Assembly (NCBI RefSeq): GCF_014493765.1
Contig: NZ_JACTVJ010000035.1
Location: 1-64,000, forward strand
Reading direction: 5' to 3'
DNA: 64,000 nt
Source: Streptomyces polyasparticus
Lineage (GTDB): Bacteria; Actinomycetota; Actinomycetes; Streptomycetales; Streptomycetaceae
Shown here: one piece after another, positions 48,692 through 58,320 of the stretch
How the letters are laid out: the number at the start of each line of letters is the position of its first letter
Position numbering within the stretch: the stretch's first letter is position 1
Translations under genes and position numbers: made by a program
Notes under the pieces: generated by a model
Told to the model about the DNA's origin: nothing
Seen by the model: only the letters and a program-made list of their open reading frames with translations
The model's database searches: none

Positions 48692-50891
48692 GCCGGCGCC
48701 TCCGCGCGTCGATGAGCATCTCCTGCACATTGCGCAGGGGCTGTCCTTCGGAGTCCGTGGCGTGCCGGGTCCAGTCGCCGTCGGGGCCCAGGTGCCAGGA
48801 CGAGGTGGTGTCGGACATACCGGTCTCCAGAAGCCGGTTCAGTGCTGCCCGGTGGGCCGGGTCCACGACCCGGACGAGTGCCTCGATACGGCGGTCGAGA
48901 TTGCGGTGCATCATGTCGGCGCTGCCGATCCACACCTCGGGCTCGCCGCCGTTGCCGAAGGCGAAGACGCGCGAGTGCTCCAGGAAGCGGCCGAGGATCG
49001 AACGGACCCGGATGTTCTCGGAGAGCCCTTCGACGCCGGGCCGGATCGCGCAGATCCCGCGGACCCAGATGTCGACCGGCACGCCCGCCTGCGACGCGCG
49101 GTAGAGCGCGTCGATGAGGGCCTCGTCGACGATCGAGTTCACCTTGATACGGACATGCGCGGGCCGTCCTGCCCGGTGGTGCTTGACCTCGTCGTTGATC
49201 CGCGAAATCAGGCCGTCCCGCAGGGACTTGGGGGCGACCAGCAGGCGGCGGTAGGTCTCGCGGCGCGAGTATCCGGAAAGGCGGTTGAAGAGGTCGGACA
49301 GGTCCGCGCCGACCTGCGAGTCGGCGGTCAGGAGGCCCAGGTCCTCGTACAGGCGGGCCGTCTTGGGGTGGTAGTTGCCCGTGCCGACGTGCGAGTAGCG
49401 GCGCAGGGTGTCGCCCTCCTGCCGTACGACGAGCGAGAGCTTGCAGTGGGTCTTCAACCCGACCAGGCCGTACACGACATGGCAGCCCGCCTCTTCCAGC
49501 TTGCGGGCCCACTTGATGTTGGCCTGCTCGTCGAAGCGCGCCTTGATCTCGACGAGGACGAGCACCTGCTTGCCGGCCTCGGCGGCCTCGATCAGGGCGT
49601 CCACTATCGGCGAGTCGCCCGAAGTCCGGTACAGGGTCTGCTTGATGGCGAGTACGTCGTCGTCGTTCGCGGCCTGCTCGAGGAAGGCCTGGACGGAGGT
49701 CGAGAACGAGTCGTACGGGTGGTGCAGGAGCACATCGCGCTCGCGCAGCGCCGCGAAGATGTCGGGCGCGGACGCGGACTCCACCTCGGCGAGGTCGCGG
49801 TGCGTACCGGCCACGAACTTCTGGTACTTGAGCTCGGGGCGGTCGAGCGAGGAGACGTTGAAGAGTCCGGTCAGGTCGAGAGGACCCGGCAGCGGGTAGA
49901 CCTCGGCCTCGGAGATCTTCAGCTCGCGGATCAGCAGATCCAGTACGTAGCGGTCGATGGACTCCTCGACCTCCAGCCGCACCGGCGGCCCGAAGCGGCG
50001 CCGCATGAGCTCCTTCTCCAGGGCCTGGAGCAGGTTCTCGGCGTCGTCCTCTTCCACTTCGAGGTCTTCGTTCCTCGTGACACGGAACATGTGGTGCGCG
50101 CGCACCTCCATGCCCGGGAACAGCTCCTTGAGGTGCGCAGGCGCCGAGATCACGTCCTCGATGGGGACGTAGCGGCCGGGCGAGGCCTCCAGGAAACGGT
50201 TCAGCAGGGGCGGCACCTTGACGCGCGCGAAGTGGTTGTGGCCGCTGACGGGGTTGCGGACGACGACCGCGAGGTTCAGCGAGAGACCCGAGATGTACGG
50301 GAAGGGGTGGGCCGGGTCGACGGCCAGCGGGGTCAGGACCGGGAAGATCCGCTGCCGGAAGAGAGTGAACAGGCGGGCCTGCTCCTTCTCGGTGAGATCG
50401 TTCCAGCGGACTACCCCGATGCCCTCCTCGGCGAGCGCCGGGCCGACGTCCTCCTGGAAGCAGGCGGCGTGCCGGGCCATCAGCTCGCGCGTGCGGTTCC
50501 AGATCAGGTCGAGGACCTCGCGGGGCTGCAGGCCCGAGGCGGAACGGGTGGCGACACCGGTCGCGATACGGCGCTTGAGGCCGGCCACGCGGACCATGAA
50601 GAACTCGTCCAGATTGCTCGCGAAGATCGCGAGGAAGTTGGCACGCTCCAGGAGCGGAGTCGCGGGGTCCTCGGCGAGTTCGAGCACCCGCTCGTTGAAC
50701 GCCAGCCAGCTGCGCTCCCGGTCCAGGAAACGTCCCTGCGGCAGCTCCGCGCCCTCGTCCTCGTACGCATCGAGGTCGGCGTCGATGTCCGGTTCGAGGT
50801 CGGAGACCGCGGCGGCCACGGTGTGCGGCCGGTGCGCGGCTATGGAACCGACGGAGGGCTGGGCGTGCACGGGCACCTGGGGCGTGTTCAT
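48672..50891 (-). CDS. ppk: Polyphosphate kinase Ppk1
   Basis: 739 aa from ATG 50891 ([15 protein letters not shown]), where conservation with other Streptomyces Ppk proteins starts; a 40-residue upstream extension to 51011 is unlikely. Domains in order: PP_kinase_N ([20 protein letters not shown]), the middle domain ([13 protein letters not shown]), and two phospholipase D-like catalytic domains. The autophosphorylated His is in [21 protein letters not shown] by position ([13 protein letters not shown]). A second PLD-like site is [17 protein letters not shown]. It makes polyphosphate from ATP reversibly. Downstream CHAD and NUDIX genes are coupled. No PHO box was found near this start. Confidence 0.97.
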   Translation of the reverse strand: MNTPQVPVHAQPSVGSIAAHRPHTVAAAVSDLEPDIDADLDAYEDEGAELPQGRFLDRERSWLAFNERVLELAEDPATPLLERANFLAIFASNLDEFFMVRVAGLKRRIATGVATRSASGLQPREVLDLIWNRTRELMARHAACFQEDVGPALAEEGIGVVRWNDLTEKEQARLFTLFRQRIFPVLTPLAVDPAHPFPYISGLSLNLAVVVRNPVSGHNHFARVKVPPLLNRFLEASPGRYVPIEDVISAPAHLKELFPGMEVRAHHMFRVTRNEDLEVEEDDAENLLQALEKELMRRRFGPPVRLEVEESIDRYVLDLLIRELKISEAEVYPLPGPLDLTGLFNVSSLDRPELKYQKFVAGTHRDLAEVESASAPDIFAALRERDVLLHHPYDSFSTSVQAFLEQAANDDDVLAIKQTLYRTSGDSPIVDALIEAAEAGKQVLVLVEIKARFDEQANIKWARKLEEAGCHVVYGLVGLKTHCKLSLVVRQEGDTLRRYSHVGTGNYHPKTARLYEDLGLLTADSQVGADLSDLFNRLSGYSRRETYRRLLVAPKSLRDGLISRINDEVKHHRAGRPAHVRIKVNSIVDEALIDALYRASQAGVPVDIWVRGICAIRPGVEGLSENIRVRSILGRFLEHSRVFAFGNGGEPEVWIGSADMMHRNLDRRIEALVRVVDPAHRAALNRLLETGMSDTTSSWHLGPDGDWTRHATDSEGQPLRNVQEMLIDARRRRRGSAKP

Positions 50892-51071
50892 GTACTCATT
50901 GTTCCGTGTCGCCGGTGGCACGGCGATTACGGCGGCCGGGTCGTCGGAGGCGGCACGGACGAGGTGGGGCTTCGGCGGGGAGGTGGTCGGGCTCTCGGCG
51001 GGGGCCTGCATTCAGCGAGGGTCGCAAGGCCGTCTGAATCGTCGGTTACGGCGACATGACGTGCAGGACAT

Positions 51072-51113
51072 CGTGGGGCGACCCGGAGGTTCACCTTTTC
51101 GGGTCGCCCCACG
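51072..51113. terminator. 14-bp perfect-stem terminator
   Basis: CGTGGGGCGACCCG (51072-51085) pairs with CGGGTCGCCCCACG (51100-51113) around a 14-nt loop that contains GGTTCACC. It lies after the stop of the ABC permease gene (51179, minus strand) and upstream of ppk. Confidence 0.88.
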
Positions 51114-51178
51114 TGCGTACGTCCTGCCCCCTGTTCAGGGCGTACGGGGGTGATGGTCGGGGGGAGGCGCGCTGTGCG

Positions 51179-52021
51179 TCAGGGGGTGCGGCGCTTGAGG
51201 AGCCAGAAAGCGGCGGCGGTGAGGGCCGCGGTGAGGGCGAGGACGACGCCGGTCTCGATGAGCTGGAGGGGCCAGAAGTGGCTGGCCGGGTGGTCCTCGA
51301 TGCCGCCCGCGGACCACCAGCCGCGCAGGCTCATGGAGGTGCTGTCGGTCGGCCAGAGCTGGTCGCGGACGCGGGTGCCGCCGTCGAAGACGGCGAGCAT
51401 GGCCACCAGGGAGAGGCCCATCGCGGGCAGGGTGCGGCGTACCGCCACTCCGGTGAGTGCCCCGACCGCCAGGGCGCACAGCAGGTACGCGACGGCGACG
51501 GGGCCGCGGTCCAGGTAGATGTCCGGGTAGGCCCAGCTGTTGCGCAGGGCGGGGTCCGCGTCCTGCCACATCCACCGGTAGGCCAGGACGAGAACGGTGC
51601 CGCCCGCGGTCAGGGCCACGGCCGGCACAAGGAGCTTCCCGGCCAGCCAGCGGGCGGGCGAGACCGACTGGGTCCAGACGACGGTCGCCGTGCCGTTCTC
51701 GATCTCGCGGGCGATGAGCACGCCGCCCGCATACACGGCGACCGCGAAGCCCAGCCAGGCGATCACGGTGGCGAGCGTGCTCGCGTAGCCGGGCCAGTCG
51801 AAGAGCACGGCGGGCTCCGGGGCTCGGCAGTCCCGCAGGCCGGGGCGCGGCGGGGTGGCGCAGCCGGTGTTGAGGCGCTCCGCGTCGATGCCGAGCGAAC
51901 GGAGATAGACGGTCACGGCGACCATGACGGCCAGGAACAGCCCCCAGAGCGCCAGCGCCGACCGGTGCAGCCGCAGCACCGCCCACGTCAGCCCCCGCGG
52001 GGCGAAGGTCATGGTGCTCAT
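51179..52021 (-). CDS. ABC transporter permease (ABC-2 type) of a YtrA-type operon
   Basis: 280 aa, about six helices (for example ALWGLFLAVMVAVTVYL and LIETGVVLALTAALTAAAFWLLK by parts). An extracytoplasmic loop carries a C..PPRPGLRDC pair. The ATG overlaps the upstream ATPase stop by 4 bp. Third gene of GntR-ATPase-permease. In related YtrA systems these exporters respond to cell-wall antibiotics. Confidence 0.9.
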   Translation of the reverse strand: MSTMTFAPRGLTWAVLRLHRSALALWGLFLAVMVAVTVYLRSLGIDAERLNTGCATPPRPGLRDCRAPEPAVLFDWPGYASTLATVIAWLGFAVAVYAGGVLIAREIENGTATVVWTQSVSPARWLAGKLLVPAVALTAGGTVLVLAYRWMWQDADPALRNSWAYPDIYLDRGPVAVAYLLCALAVGALTGVAVRRTLPAMGLSLVAMLAVFDGGTRVRDQLWPTDSTSMSLRGWWSAGGIEDHPASHFWPLQLIETGVVLALTAALTAAAFWLLKRRTP

Positions 52022-52929
52022 GCGGTGGTCTCCTCGGGGGCGGACGAAGCAGGTGCGGGCAACGCGGGCGCGGACGACCCCGTCGTGCGCAGGTGGGCCA
52101 GGACGATCTCCTGAAGCGAGGGCTCCATCGCCTCCCAGCCCGGGGGCAGCGCATCACCCCTACGGACGAGCGCCGTCGCACCCCGTCCCGCCGGACGCTG
52201 CTCGACCACCCGGTGGCCGGACAAGGACCCCGATCCCGTGAGCAGCACGTGCGACGAGACCAGTTCGTCGACCGGCCCCGCGAGGCGGACGCGGCCGTCG
52301 CCGAGGAGGACCAACTGGTCGCAGGTGCTCTCCAGTTCGGGCAGCACGTGCGAGGACATCACGATCGTGGTGCCCTCCTCGGCGGCCGAGGCCATCAGCG
52401 CCCCCATCAACTGGCCGCGCGCCACCGGATCCAGATCCGCCATCGGCTCGTCGAGCAGCATCAGGCGGGCCCGTTTGCCGAAGGCCAACGCCAGCGCCAC
52501 GCGCGTGCGCTGGCCGCCGGAGAGCGAGTGGATGCGGGCCTTCGGATGCAGCCCGCCCTGCTCGTACGCGATCGACTCGGCGGCCGCGGCCGACCAACGG
52601 CCCGAGGACCGGTTGAGCTCCGCACCGAGCCGCAGCACCGCCGCGACCGTGAGCTGGGACGGCAGCGGCTTGGCCTGGGCGACGTACGCCACGTCCGCGC
52701 GCGCACCCGGAGGCACCGAGCCGAGCACCTTCAGGACACCGGACGTGGGCCGCAGCAACCCCGCCGCAAGGGCGAGCAGCGTCGACTTGCCCGCCCCGTT
52801 CGGGCCGACCAGACCGCAGACGCTGCCGGTCGGCACCGTAAGACCGCAGTCGACGAGCACCGGGGCCCGCCTGCGTCCGTAGCGCATCGTGAGGCCTTCG
52901 GCCTCGACTGCCCATTCCTGCGCGCTCAT
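52018..52929 (-). CDS. ABC transporter ATP-binding protein of a YtrA-type operon
   Basis: 303 aa from ATG 52929, overlapping the GntR stop as ATGA. Walker A GPNGAGKST, signature LSGGQRTRVALALAFG, Walker B LMLLDEPMADLDP and H-loop SSHVLPEL are intact. A longer frame upstream overlaps the regulator and is not coding. Works with the next permease as an exporter. The C-terminal region has an extra ~80-residue domain ending in an Ala/Pro-rich tail. Confidence 0.94.
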   Translation of the reverse strand: MSAQEWAVEAEGLTMRYGRRRAPVLVDCGLTVPTGSVCGLVGPNGAGKSTLLALAAGLLRPTSGVLKVLGSVPPGARADVAYVAQAKPLPSQLTVAAVLRLGAELNRSSGRWSAAAAESIAYEQGGLHPKARIHSLSGGQRTRVALALAFGKRARLMLLDEPMADLDPVARGQLMGALMASAAEEGTTIVMSSHVLPELESTCDQLVLLGDGRVRLAGPVDELVSSHVLLTGSGSLSGHRVVEQRPAGRGATALVRRGDALPPGWEAMEPSLQEIVLAHLRTTGSSAPALPAPASSAPEETTA

Positions 52930-53321
52930 TGCGCATCTCCCTCGCGCCCCTGCGGAAAGTGTTCCTCGAGTACGGCGGTGACCAGGGCCAGTGCGTCCTC
53001 GCGTTCCAGGCCTTCGGCCCGGGCGCGCGCGGCCCATTCGGCGAGGTCGCCCCGCAGTCCGTTGTGGTCCGCGCGCCCCAGCGCCCGGCGTACGAAGGTG
53101 CCCAGGCCGCGGCGGGCCTCGACCAGGCCCTCGCGTTCCAGCTCGCGGTACGCCTTGAGCACCGTGTTGGGGTTGATCGCGGTCGCCGCCACCACCTCGC
53201 GGGCGGTGGGGAGTTGATCGCCGACGTCGAGCAGGCCGAGGCGCAGTGCCTGCTTAGTCTGCTGGACGATCTGGACGTAGGTGGCCACTCCGCTGCGCCG
53301 GTCGATCCGGTACGCGAACAC
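52926..53321 (-). CDS. GntR-family regulator, YtrA subfamily
   Basis: 131 aa. Short GntR protein: winged helix at about 10-75 with QLPTAREVVAATAINPNTVLKAYRELEREGLVE by position, and a small helical C-terminus (about 85-125) in place of a ligand domain, which defines the YtrA group. Such repressors are in an operon with the ABC genes they control. An inverted repeat lies 9-38 bp upstream of the start. Confidence 0.94.
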   Translation of the reverse strand: MFAYRIDRRSGVATYVQIVQQTKQALRLGLLDVGDQLPTAREVVAATAINPNTVLKAYRELEREGLVEARRGLGTFVRRALGRADHNGLRGDLAEWAARARAEGLEREDALALVTAVLEEHFPQGREGDAQ

Positions 53322-53329
53322 GCGCTCAA

Positions 53330-53359
53330 CCCTCTTTCACTAATTGAGTAGTGGAAGGG
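53330..53359. promoter_or_regulatory. Putative operator of the YtrA-type regulator
   Basis: CCCTCTTTCACTA-ATTGAG-TAGTGGAAGGG contains CACTA/TAGTG arms extended imperfectly on both sides, just upstream of the GntR start. AT-rich core in GC-rich DNA. Function inferred. Confidence 0.65.
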
Positions 53360-53419
53360 TGATGCAGGGAAGGGGCCGCGTCAAGAGACGCGACCCCTGG
53401 GGCAGTTGGGCGAGGCCCG

Positions 53420-54337
53420 CTATGACTCGGTGCGGTACATCAAGTCCGTCTCGTACGTCGAGAAGCCGAGCCGCTCGTACACGGAGACCGCCGCCTTGTT
53501 GTCCGCGTCCACGTACAGCATCGCGGTGGGCAGGCCCGCGGCCGCGAGGTGGCGCAGGCCGACGGCGGTGAGGGCCTTGCCGAGGCCGCCGCCCTGGGCG
53601 CCGGGGCGCACGCCGACCACGTACACCTCGCCCAGCTGCTCCTCGGCGTGCACCTTCGTCCAGTGGAAGCCGATCAGTTCCCCGTCGCGGAACGCGAGGA
53701 AGAAGCCGGCCGGGTCGAACCACGGCTCGGCCTTGCGGTCGTCGAGGTCGCGCCGGGTGAGGGAGCCCTGCTCGGGGTGGTGCGCGAAGGCCTCGGAGTT
53801 GACCTGCAGCCAGGCCGCGTCGTCCTGTCCCGGCACGAAGGTGCGCACCGTGACGCCCTCGGGGAACACCGGCTCGGCGATGGCCGACGGGTCCAACGGG
53901 CGGCGCATCTGGCGTAGTTCACGGAACAGGGACATGCCCAGGATCTGGGCCAGATGACGGGCCGCGGAGTGCCCGCCGTGCGCCCACACCCGCAGCCGCT
54001 TGCCGGTCGCGCCGAGCAGCGCCTGGCCGAGCGCGCGGCCGTGGCCGTGGCCGCGGTGGGCGGGATGCACGACCAGTTCACCGGCGGGGGCCTCGACGGG
54101 GTCGGTGTCCTCGAGCTGGGCGTAGCCGAGGAGCACCCCGTTCACCGTGAGCAGCAGATGGCGTACGCCTTCGCGGGGTCCGCCGCGCAACTGGAGCCTG
54201 CCCTGCTCGGACACGGCCTGCTGGCCGTCGGTCCGCGCGGCCTCCGCGAGCAGCCGCGTGACGGCGTCGATCTGCTCGGGGGTCAGCGCGTCCAGGGTTT
54301 CGAGGGTGCGGGCGGGCGGGGTGGCTGCGTCAGTCAT
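53420..54337 (-). CDS. mshD: Mycothiol synthase MshD
   Basis: 305 aa from ATG 54337; the in-frame extension upstream is not conserved. Tandem GNAT domains: the N-terminal half has ELVVHPAHRGHGHGRALGQAL by position, the C-terminal half VYVVGVRPGAQGGGLGKALT and VYERLGFSTYETDLMY. It acetylates cysteinyl-glucosaminyl-inositol in the last step of mycothiol synthesis. The presence of this gene is a marker for actinobacteria. From memory it corresponds to SCO4151. The cupin gene lies upstream on the same strand after a terminator-like hairpin. Confidence 0.95.
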   Translation of the reverse strand: MTDAATPPARTLETLDALTPEQIDAVTRLLAEAARTDGQQAVSEQGRLQLRGGPREGVRHLLLTVNGVLLGYAQLEDTDPVEAPAGELVVHPAHRGHGHGRALGQALLGATGKRLRVWAHGGHSAARHLAQILGMSLFRELRQMRRPLDPSAIAEPVFPEGVTVRTFVPGQDDAAWLQVNSEAFAHHPEQGSLTRRDLDDRKAEPWFDPAGFFLAFRDGELIGFHWTKVHAEEQLGEVYVVGVRPGAQGGGLGKALTAVGLRHLAAAGLPTAMLYVDADNKAAVSVYERLGFSTYETDLMYRTES

Positions 54338-54358
54338 GGCTTGAGAGTACGGCGGGGT

Positions 54359-54377
54359 GTGGGGGCGCAGCCCCCAC
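54359..54377 (-). terminator. Hairpin between the cupin and mshD genes
   Basis: GTGGGGGC-GCA-GCCCCCAC forms a perfect 8-bp stem, 78 bp after the cupin stop on the minus strand. A related C-rich sequence is at 54430-54450. Confidence 0.7.
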
Positions 54378-54454
54378 GGGCACGCTGGATCAGGGCGCCG
54401 CGACGGCTGGGCACCCACCGGATGAGGGCGGGGGTATGGGGGCGGCAGCCCTCA

Positions 54455-54994
54455 TCAGCGGGCCTCCAGCTCCGCACGCCAAACAGGGCTGTCCACGTAG
54501 TGGTTGTCGTAGAGCTCGGAGGAGTCCTTGATCTCCTGCGGGCTCGCCTCGCCGCGCAGCACACGGCCGAGCAGCCGCAGGTAGTCGAAGCGCGGCATCC
54601 CCGGCGTGAACAGGAACAGCACATCGGCCTCGCTGCCCGTCGCGGCCGCGAACGCGTGCGGGGTGTGCGGCGGTACGTGCAGGAAGTCGCCGGCCTCAAG
54701 GACCTCGATCTTGTCGTCGAGCAGCACCCGGAGCCGGCCGCTGATGACGAAGAACAACTCCGAGGCCCGCGTGTGGAAGTGGGCCGGTGCGCCGACCGCA
54801 CCTTCGGTGAACACGGAGCGGTAGGTGGTGAGCGGGCTGCCGTCGGTGCCGAAGTCGGCGAGCAGCGTCATCACGGCGCTCGGGTCGCTGGTGGTCTCGG
54901 CGGTGGCGGCGCGGGTGAGCAGGGGCTGCGCGGTCCGGGGCTGCGCGGTCTCGGGCTGCACAGTCTGCGTGTTCTGCGTGGTCTCTGTGTTCAT
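54455..54994 (-). CDS. Cupin-domain protein
   Basis: 179 aa from ATG 54994. A Thr/Gln/Pro-rich N-terminal tail (about 1-35, with repeated TAQP/TVQP) precedes a cupin_2 barrel. Metal ligands are visible as PAHFHTRASELFFVISG (H, H, E) and PPHTPHAF (H), with GDFLHVPP between. Possibly a small dioxygenase or isomerase or a binding protein; the substrate is unknown. It is divergent from the 5'-nucleotidase. Confidence 0.88.
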   Translation of the reverse strand: MNTETTQNTQTVQPETAQPRTAQPLLTRAATAETTSDPSAVMTLLADFGTDGSPLTTYRSVFTEGAVGAPAHFHTRASELFFVISGRLRVLLDDKIEVLEAGDFLHVPPHTPHAFAAATGSEADVLFLFTPGMPRFDYLRLLGRVLRGEASPQEIKDSSELYDNHYVDSPVWRAELEAR

Positions 54995-55179
54995 GATGAT
55001 CAGCTTAGGACCCGGAAAGACCTCGCGGAGGGTGCATTTCCAGGGCGGCATATGAGGTCAATTCTCCGCGCTCCCGAGCCGCGGCCACCTCGCAGAAACC
55101 CACCCGTAACCACTGACCCTCTGTTGCGCTACGCGCGTTGACTCTAGGCTGCGGCCCACGATTCACCAGAGGGGAACAC

Positions 55180-56991
55180 ATGTCAGTGACACCACAACGG
55201 CACCGCCGTGCGCGCGGCCGGCTGCTGATCGCCGGCGTGACGGCGCTCGCCGCCGCAGCGTCCGTAGCGGCAGCCCTGCCTGCGGGGGCGCAGGACGACA
55301 GCCGGAGCCAGGGGCACGGACAGGGCCGCACCGTCGATGTGCAGCTGCTGTCGTTCAACGACTTCCACGGCAACATCGAGCCCCCGACGGGCTCTTCGGG
55401 CCGGGTCACGCATCAGCACGAGGACGGCACCACCACCGCGATCGACGCGGGCGGTGTCGAGTACCTCGCCACGCATCTGCGCGAGGCCCGCAAGGGCAAC
55501 AAGTACAGCGTCACCGCCGCGGCCGGCGACATGATCGGCGGCTCCCCGATGCTGTCGGGCCTGTTCCACGACGAGCCCACCGTCGAGGCCCTGAACAAGC
55601 TCGACCTCGATGTCACCAGCGTCGGCAACCACGAGTTCGACGAGGGCCGCGCCGAGCTCACCCGTATGCAGAACGGCGGCTGCCACCCCAAGGAGGGCTG
55701 CTACGAGGAGGGCAAGGAGTTCGGGGGCTCCGACTTCCCCTTCCTCGCCGCCAATGTGACGGACGAGAAGACCGGCAAGCCGATCCTCAAGCCGTACACC
55801 GTCTGGAAGAAGGACGGCGTCAAGATCGGCTTCATCGGTGTGACCCTGGAGGGCACTCCGGACGTCGTGACCGCCGAGGGCGTCAAGGGTCTCAAGTTCC
55901 ACGACGAGATCGAGACGATCAACAAGTACGCCAAGGAGCTCGACCGCAAGGGCGTTAAGTCCATCGTGGCCCTGATCCACGAGGGCGGAGAGCCCGCGTC
56001 GCCCGCGTACAACTACAACTGCGACAGCCCGGGTGCCGGCGACGGCATCTCGGGTCCGATCACGGACATCGCCAAGGGTGTCACGTCCAAGGTCGACGCG
56101 ATGGTCACCGGCCACACCCACGAGGCGTACGTCTGCACCATCCCGGACCCCTCGGGCAAGCCGCGCATGGTCACCTCGGCCTCGTCGTTCGGCAAGGTCT
56201 ACACCGACACCACGCTGACGTACGACCGTGCGACCCGCGACATCGTGCGCACCAGCGTCGCGTCCGCGAACCACGTCGTCAGCCGTGACGTGGCCAAGGC
56301 CGCGGACATGACCAGCCTCATCGAGCGCTGGGGCAAGCTGGCCGCGCCGGTCGCCAACCGTCCGGTGGGCTTCATCTCCGCCGACATCCCCGGCCGTGGC
56401 GCCAAGACCCTGGAGCAGCCGCTCGGCAGCCTCATCGCCGACGCGCAGCTCGCGTACGCCAAGACGCTCGACCCCGAAACCGACTTGGCGCTGATGAACT
56501 CGGGCGGCATCCGCTCCGACCTCACCTTCAAGGCGAGCGGCAGCGAGGGCGACGGTGTGGTGACGTACGGCGAGGCCTTCACGGTCCAGCCGTTCGGCAA
56601 CACGGTCAATCTGGCCGACCTCAAGGGCTCGCAGCTGATCACCGCGCTGCAGCAGCAGGTCAGCGGGACGAACGAGGCCTCGCCGCGGATCCTGCAGATC
56701 TCCGAGAACCTGACCTACACGCTGGACATGACCAAGACGGGCGCCGCCCGGGTGGTCGTGGACTCCATCAAGCTGAACGGTCAGCCGATCGACCCGGCCG
56801 CCACCTACCGCGTCGCGATGAACCAGTTCCTCGCGGGCGGCGGCGACGGCTACACGGAGCTCGGCAAGGGCGCCAACGTGCTGGTCGGCGGTGACGACCT
56901 GAAGGCCTTCGAGGACTACCTCACGGCCAACTCCTCGGCCGCCGACCCGATCGAGCCGCCTGCGCTCGGCCGGATCAACCTCGTGAAGTAG
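55180..56991 (+). CDS. Secreted 5'-nucleotidase / 2',3'-cyclic phosphodiesterase
   Basis: 603 aa from ATG 55180 with GAGGGGA upstream. Signal peptide ending about LPAGAQ. The calcineurin-like metallophosphatase domain shows LSFNDFHGN, GDMIGGSP, VGNHEFDEG and VTGHTHEAYV. The C-terminal 5'-nucleotidase domain has MNSGGIRSDL and AGGGDGYTEL. It would release phosphate from extracellular nucleotides. It corresponds to SCO4152 from memory. No clear PHO box was seen in its 185-bp upstream gap. Confidence 0.95.
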   Translation: MSVTPQRHRRARGRLLIAGVTALAAAASVAAALPAGAQDDSRSQGHGQGRTVDVQLLSFNDFHGNIEPPTGSSGRVTHQHEDGTTTAIDAGGVEYLATHLREARKGNKYSVTAAAGDMIGGSPMLSGLFHDEPTVEALNKLDLDVTSVGNHEFDEGRAELTRMQNGGCHPKEGCYEEGKEFGGSDFPFLAANVTDEKTGKPILKPYTVWKKDGVKIGFIGVTLEGTPDVVTAEGVKGLKFHDEIETINKYAKELDRKGVKSIVALIHEGGEPASPAYNYNCDSPGAGDGISGPITDIAKGVTSKVDAMVTGHTHEAYVCTIPDPSGKPRMVTSASSFGKVYTDTTLTYDRATRDIVRTSVASANHVVSRDVAKAADMTSLIERWGKLAAPVANRPVGFISADIPGRGAKTLEQPLGSLIADAQLAYAKTLDPETDLALMNSGGIRSDLTFKASGSEGDGVVTYGEAFTVQPFGNTVNLADLKGSQLITALQQQVSGTNEASPRILQISENLTYTLDMTKTGAARVVVDSIKLNGQPIDPAATYRVAMNQFLAGGGDGYTELGKGANVLVGGDDLKAFEDYLTANSSAADPIEPPALGRINLVK

Positions 56992-57044
56992 TTCGTGATC
57001 CGGTTCGTGAACCAGCTCACTTTTGTGGTGAGTTAGGTCACGAA
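56979..57044 (+). terminator. 12-bp repeats and nested hairpin after the 5'-nucleotidase
   Basis: Three 12-bp units (56979, 56991, 57003) begin at the last sense codons and repeat the theme TTCGTGA past the stop. They lead into a nested hairpin: TTCGTGA (57004-57010) with TCACGAA (57038-57044), inner CTCAC with GTGAG. Probably a terminator; the repeated TTCGTGA units could also mimic a binding array. Confidence 0.6.
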
Positions 57045-57085
57045 AGGGTTGCGGTGGGGGGACGTGCGCGTGATCGGATGAACCG

Positions 57086-58294
57086 ATGCGTACGTCCCCC
57101 CACACTCTTTCCACGCATCAGACGCCCCACGTTTGCCGCAATCCGTACGACGAACTGGCCGATCTCTCCGGCCCGCCGGACCAGTTCCTGCCGAGCGAAC
57201 CCGCCGAGGACGACGACCCCTGGGAGCCGCCCCAGCACCGGCGCGGCGGACGGCGGCGCAGGCGCAACCGTTTCGCCGGGCTCCCGTTGGTCGCGAAGGC
57301 GCTCCTCCTGCTCGTGGTCGCGGCCGCCTTCCTCGCGCTCGGCGACCGCTGGGCCCTCTTCTACGCCGAGCACAAGACCGCCGAGAAGCTGAAGGACTCC
57401 CTGCATCTGGCCGCCGCGCCCGAGGTCGAGATCGAAGGCTTCCCCTTCGTCACCCAGGCGCTCGACGGGCGGATCGACGAGGCGCAGGTGACGGTGCCCG
57501 ATGTGGCAGCCGACCGCGTCTCGCTCGCGAAGATCTCCGCCACGGCCTCGGACATACGGATCGACGGCGGCCCGCTCTCGGTGAAGGGCGCCTCCGTGGG
57601 CGAGATGAACGGCGAGGTGCTGCTCTCGTTCGAGGACCTCAACCGTGAACTGGGCGCCTCGCAGGTCACGTTCACCGCACAGGGCCGCGACCGGGTGCTC
57701 GCACGGGGCACGCTGCCGGTGGCCGGCCACGATCTGAAGCTGTCGGCCGACGCGCAGATCAAGCGCTCGGGCGCTCACGGCATCTCCACCCGGATCGGCC
57801 GGATGCGCCTGGACATCGGCGACCTGGCCACCTACCGGCCGGGCACCAAGCCCTCGCAGGGCCTGCATCTGAGCCGCAAGTCCGCCGACTCGGTCCGTTC
57901 CTCGCAGCAGAAGCTCAAGTCGCTCTTCGCCGTGCCCGAACTCGTCCGGCGGCTCGGCATCCCACAGGCGGAGGTGAACCGGGCGCTGCGCGACGAAGCC
58001 GCCCTGTCGGACCTGACCGGCTCCCCGCGGTTCGTGCGCGACCTCATGGGCCTCAACCTGATCGACGTGGCGATGGACCATCCGGCTCTGCTGAAGCAGC
58101 TCGGCCTGGACCCGGCCCTGCTCGACGGCCTCTCCCGGCTCACCCGGCCCGCCCTCGCGGACCGGCTCTCGCTCGGGTTCCGGCTCCCCGAACTGCCCGA
58201 TGGATCCGGCGAGTTGTATCTGAAGGACGTCCGCGTCGAGCGGGACGGGATACGGGTGGAGCTCGGCGGCAGCGGGGTCTCGGTCGGGGGGTGA
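57086..58294 (+). CDS. DUF2993 membrane-anchored protein (LmeA-like)
   Basis: 402 aa. A polar N-terminal region with an Arg-rich patch (about 52-60) precedes one membrane helix (about 67-87, ALLLLVVAAAFLALG). The DUF2993 domain (about 95-400) begins KTAEKLKDSLHLAAAPEVEIEGFPF and contains the repeated LG/LL helical region near 290-360. The mycobacterial member LmeA binds lipids and helps lipomannan elongation; the role here is not known. It converges with the hydrolase gene (27-bp gap with a small hairpin GTGACC/GGTCAC at 58308-58324). Confidence 0.9.
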   Translation: MRTSPHTLSTHQTPHVCRNPYDELADLSGPPDQFLPSEPAEDDDPWEPPQHRRGGRRRRRNRFAGLPLVAKALLLLVVAAAFLALGDRWALFYAEHKTAEKLKDSLHLAAAPEVEIEGFPFVTQALDGRIDEAQVTVPDVAADRVSLAKISATASDIRIDGGPLSVKGASVGEMNGEVLLSFEDLNRELGASQVTFTAQGRDRVLARGTLPVAGHDLKLSADAQIKRSGAHGISTRIGRMRLDIGDLATYRPGTKPSQGLHLSRKSADSVRSSQQKLKSLFAVPELVRRLGIPQAEVNRALRDEAALSDLTGSPRFVRDLMGLNLIDVAMDHPALLKQLGLDPALLDGLSRLTRPALADRLSLGFRLPELPDGSGELYLKDVRVERDGIRVELGGSGVSVGG

Positions 58295-58320
58295 GGCCGC
58301 ACGGCGTGTGACCCCGCCGG

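Noticed and set aside
48762-51059. 765-codon plus-strand frame over ppk
   Set aside because: It is antisense to a complete Ppk1; no domain is recognisable in it.
51086-51099. GGTTCACC as a possible PHO box of ppk
   Set aside because: It is a single unit in the loop of a strong terminator hairpin and has no 11-bp repeat partner.
55183-57114. 643-codon minus-strand frame over the 5'-nucleotidase
   Set aside because: The plus strand has the full metallophosphatase motif set; the opposite frame has biased Val/Asp/Arg composition.
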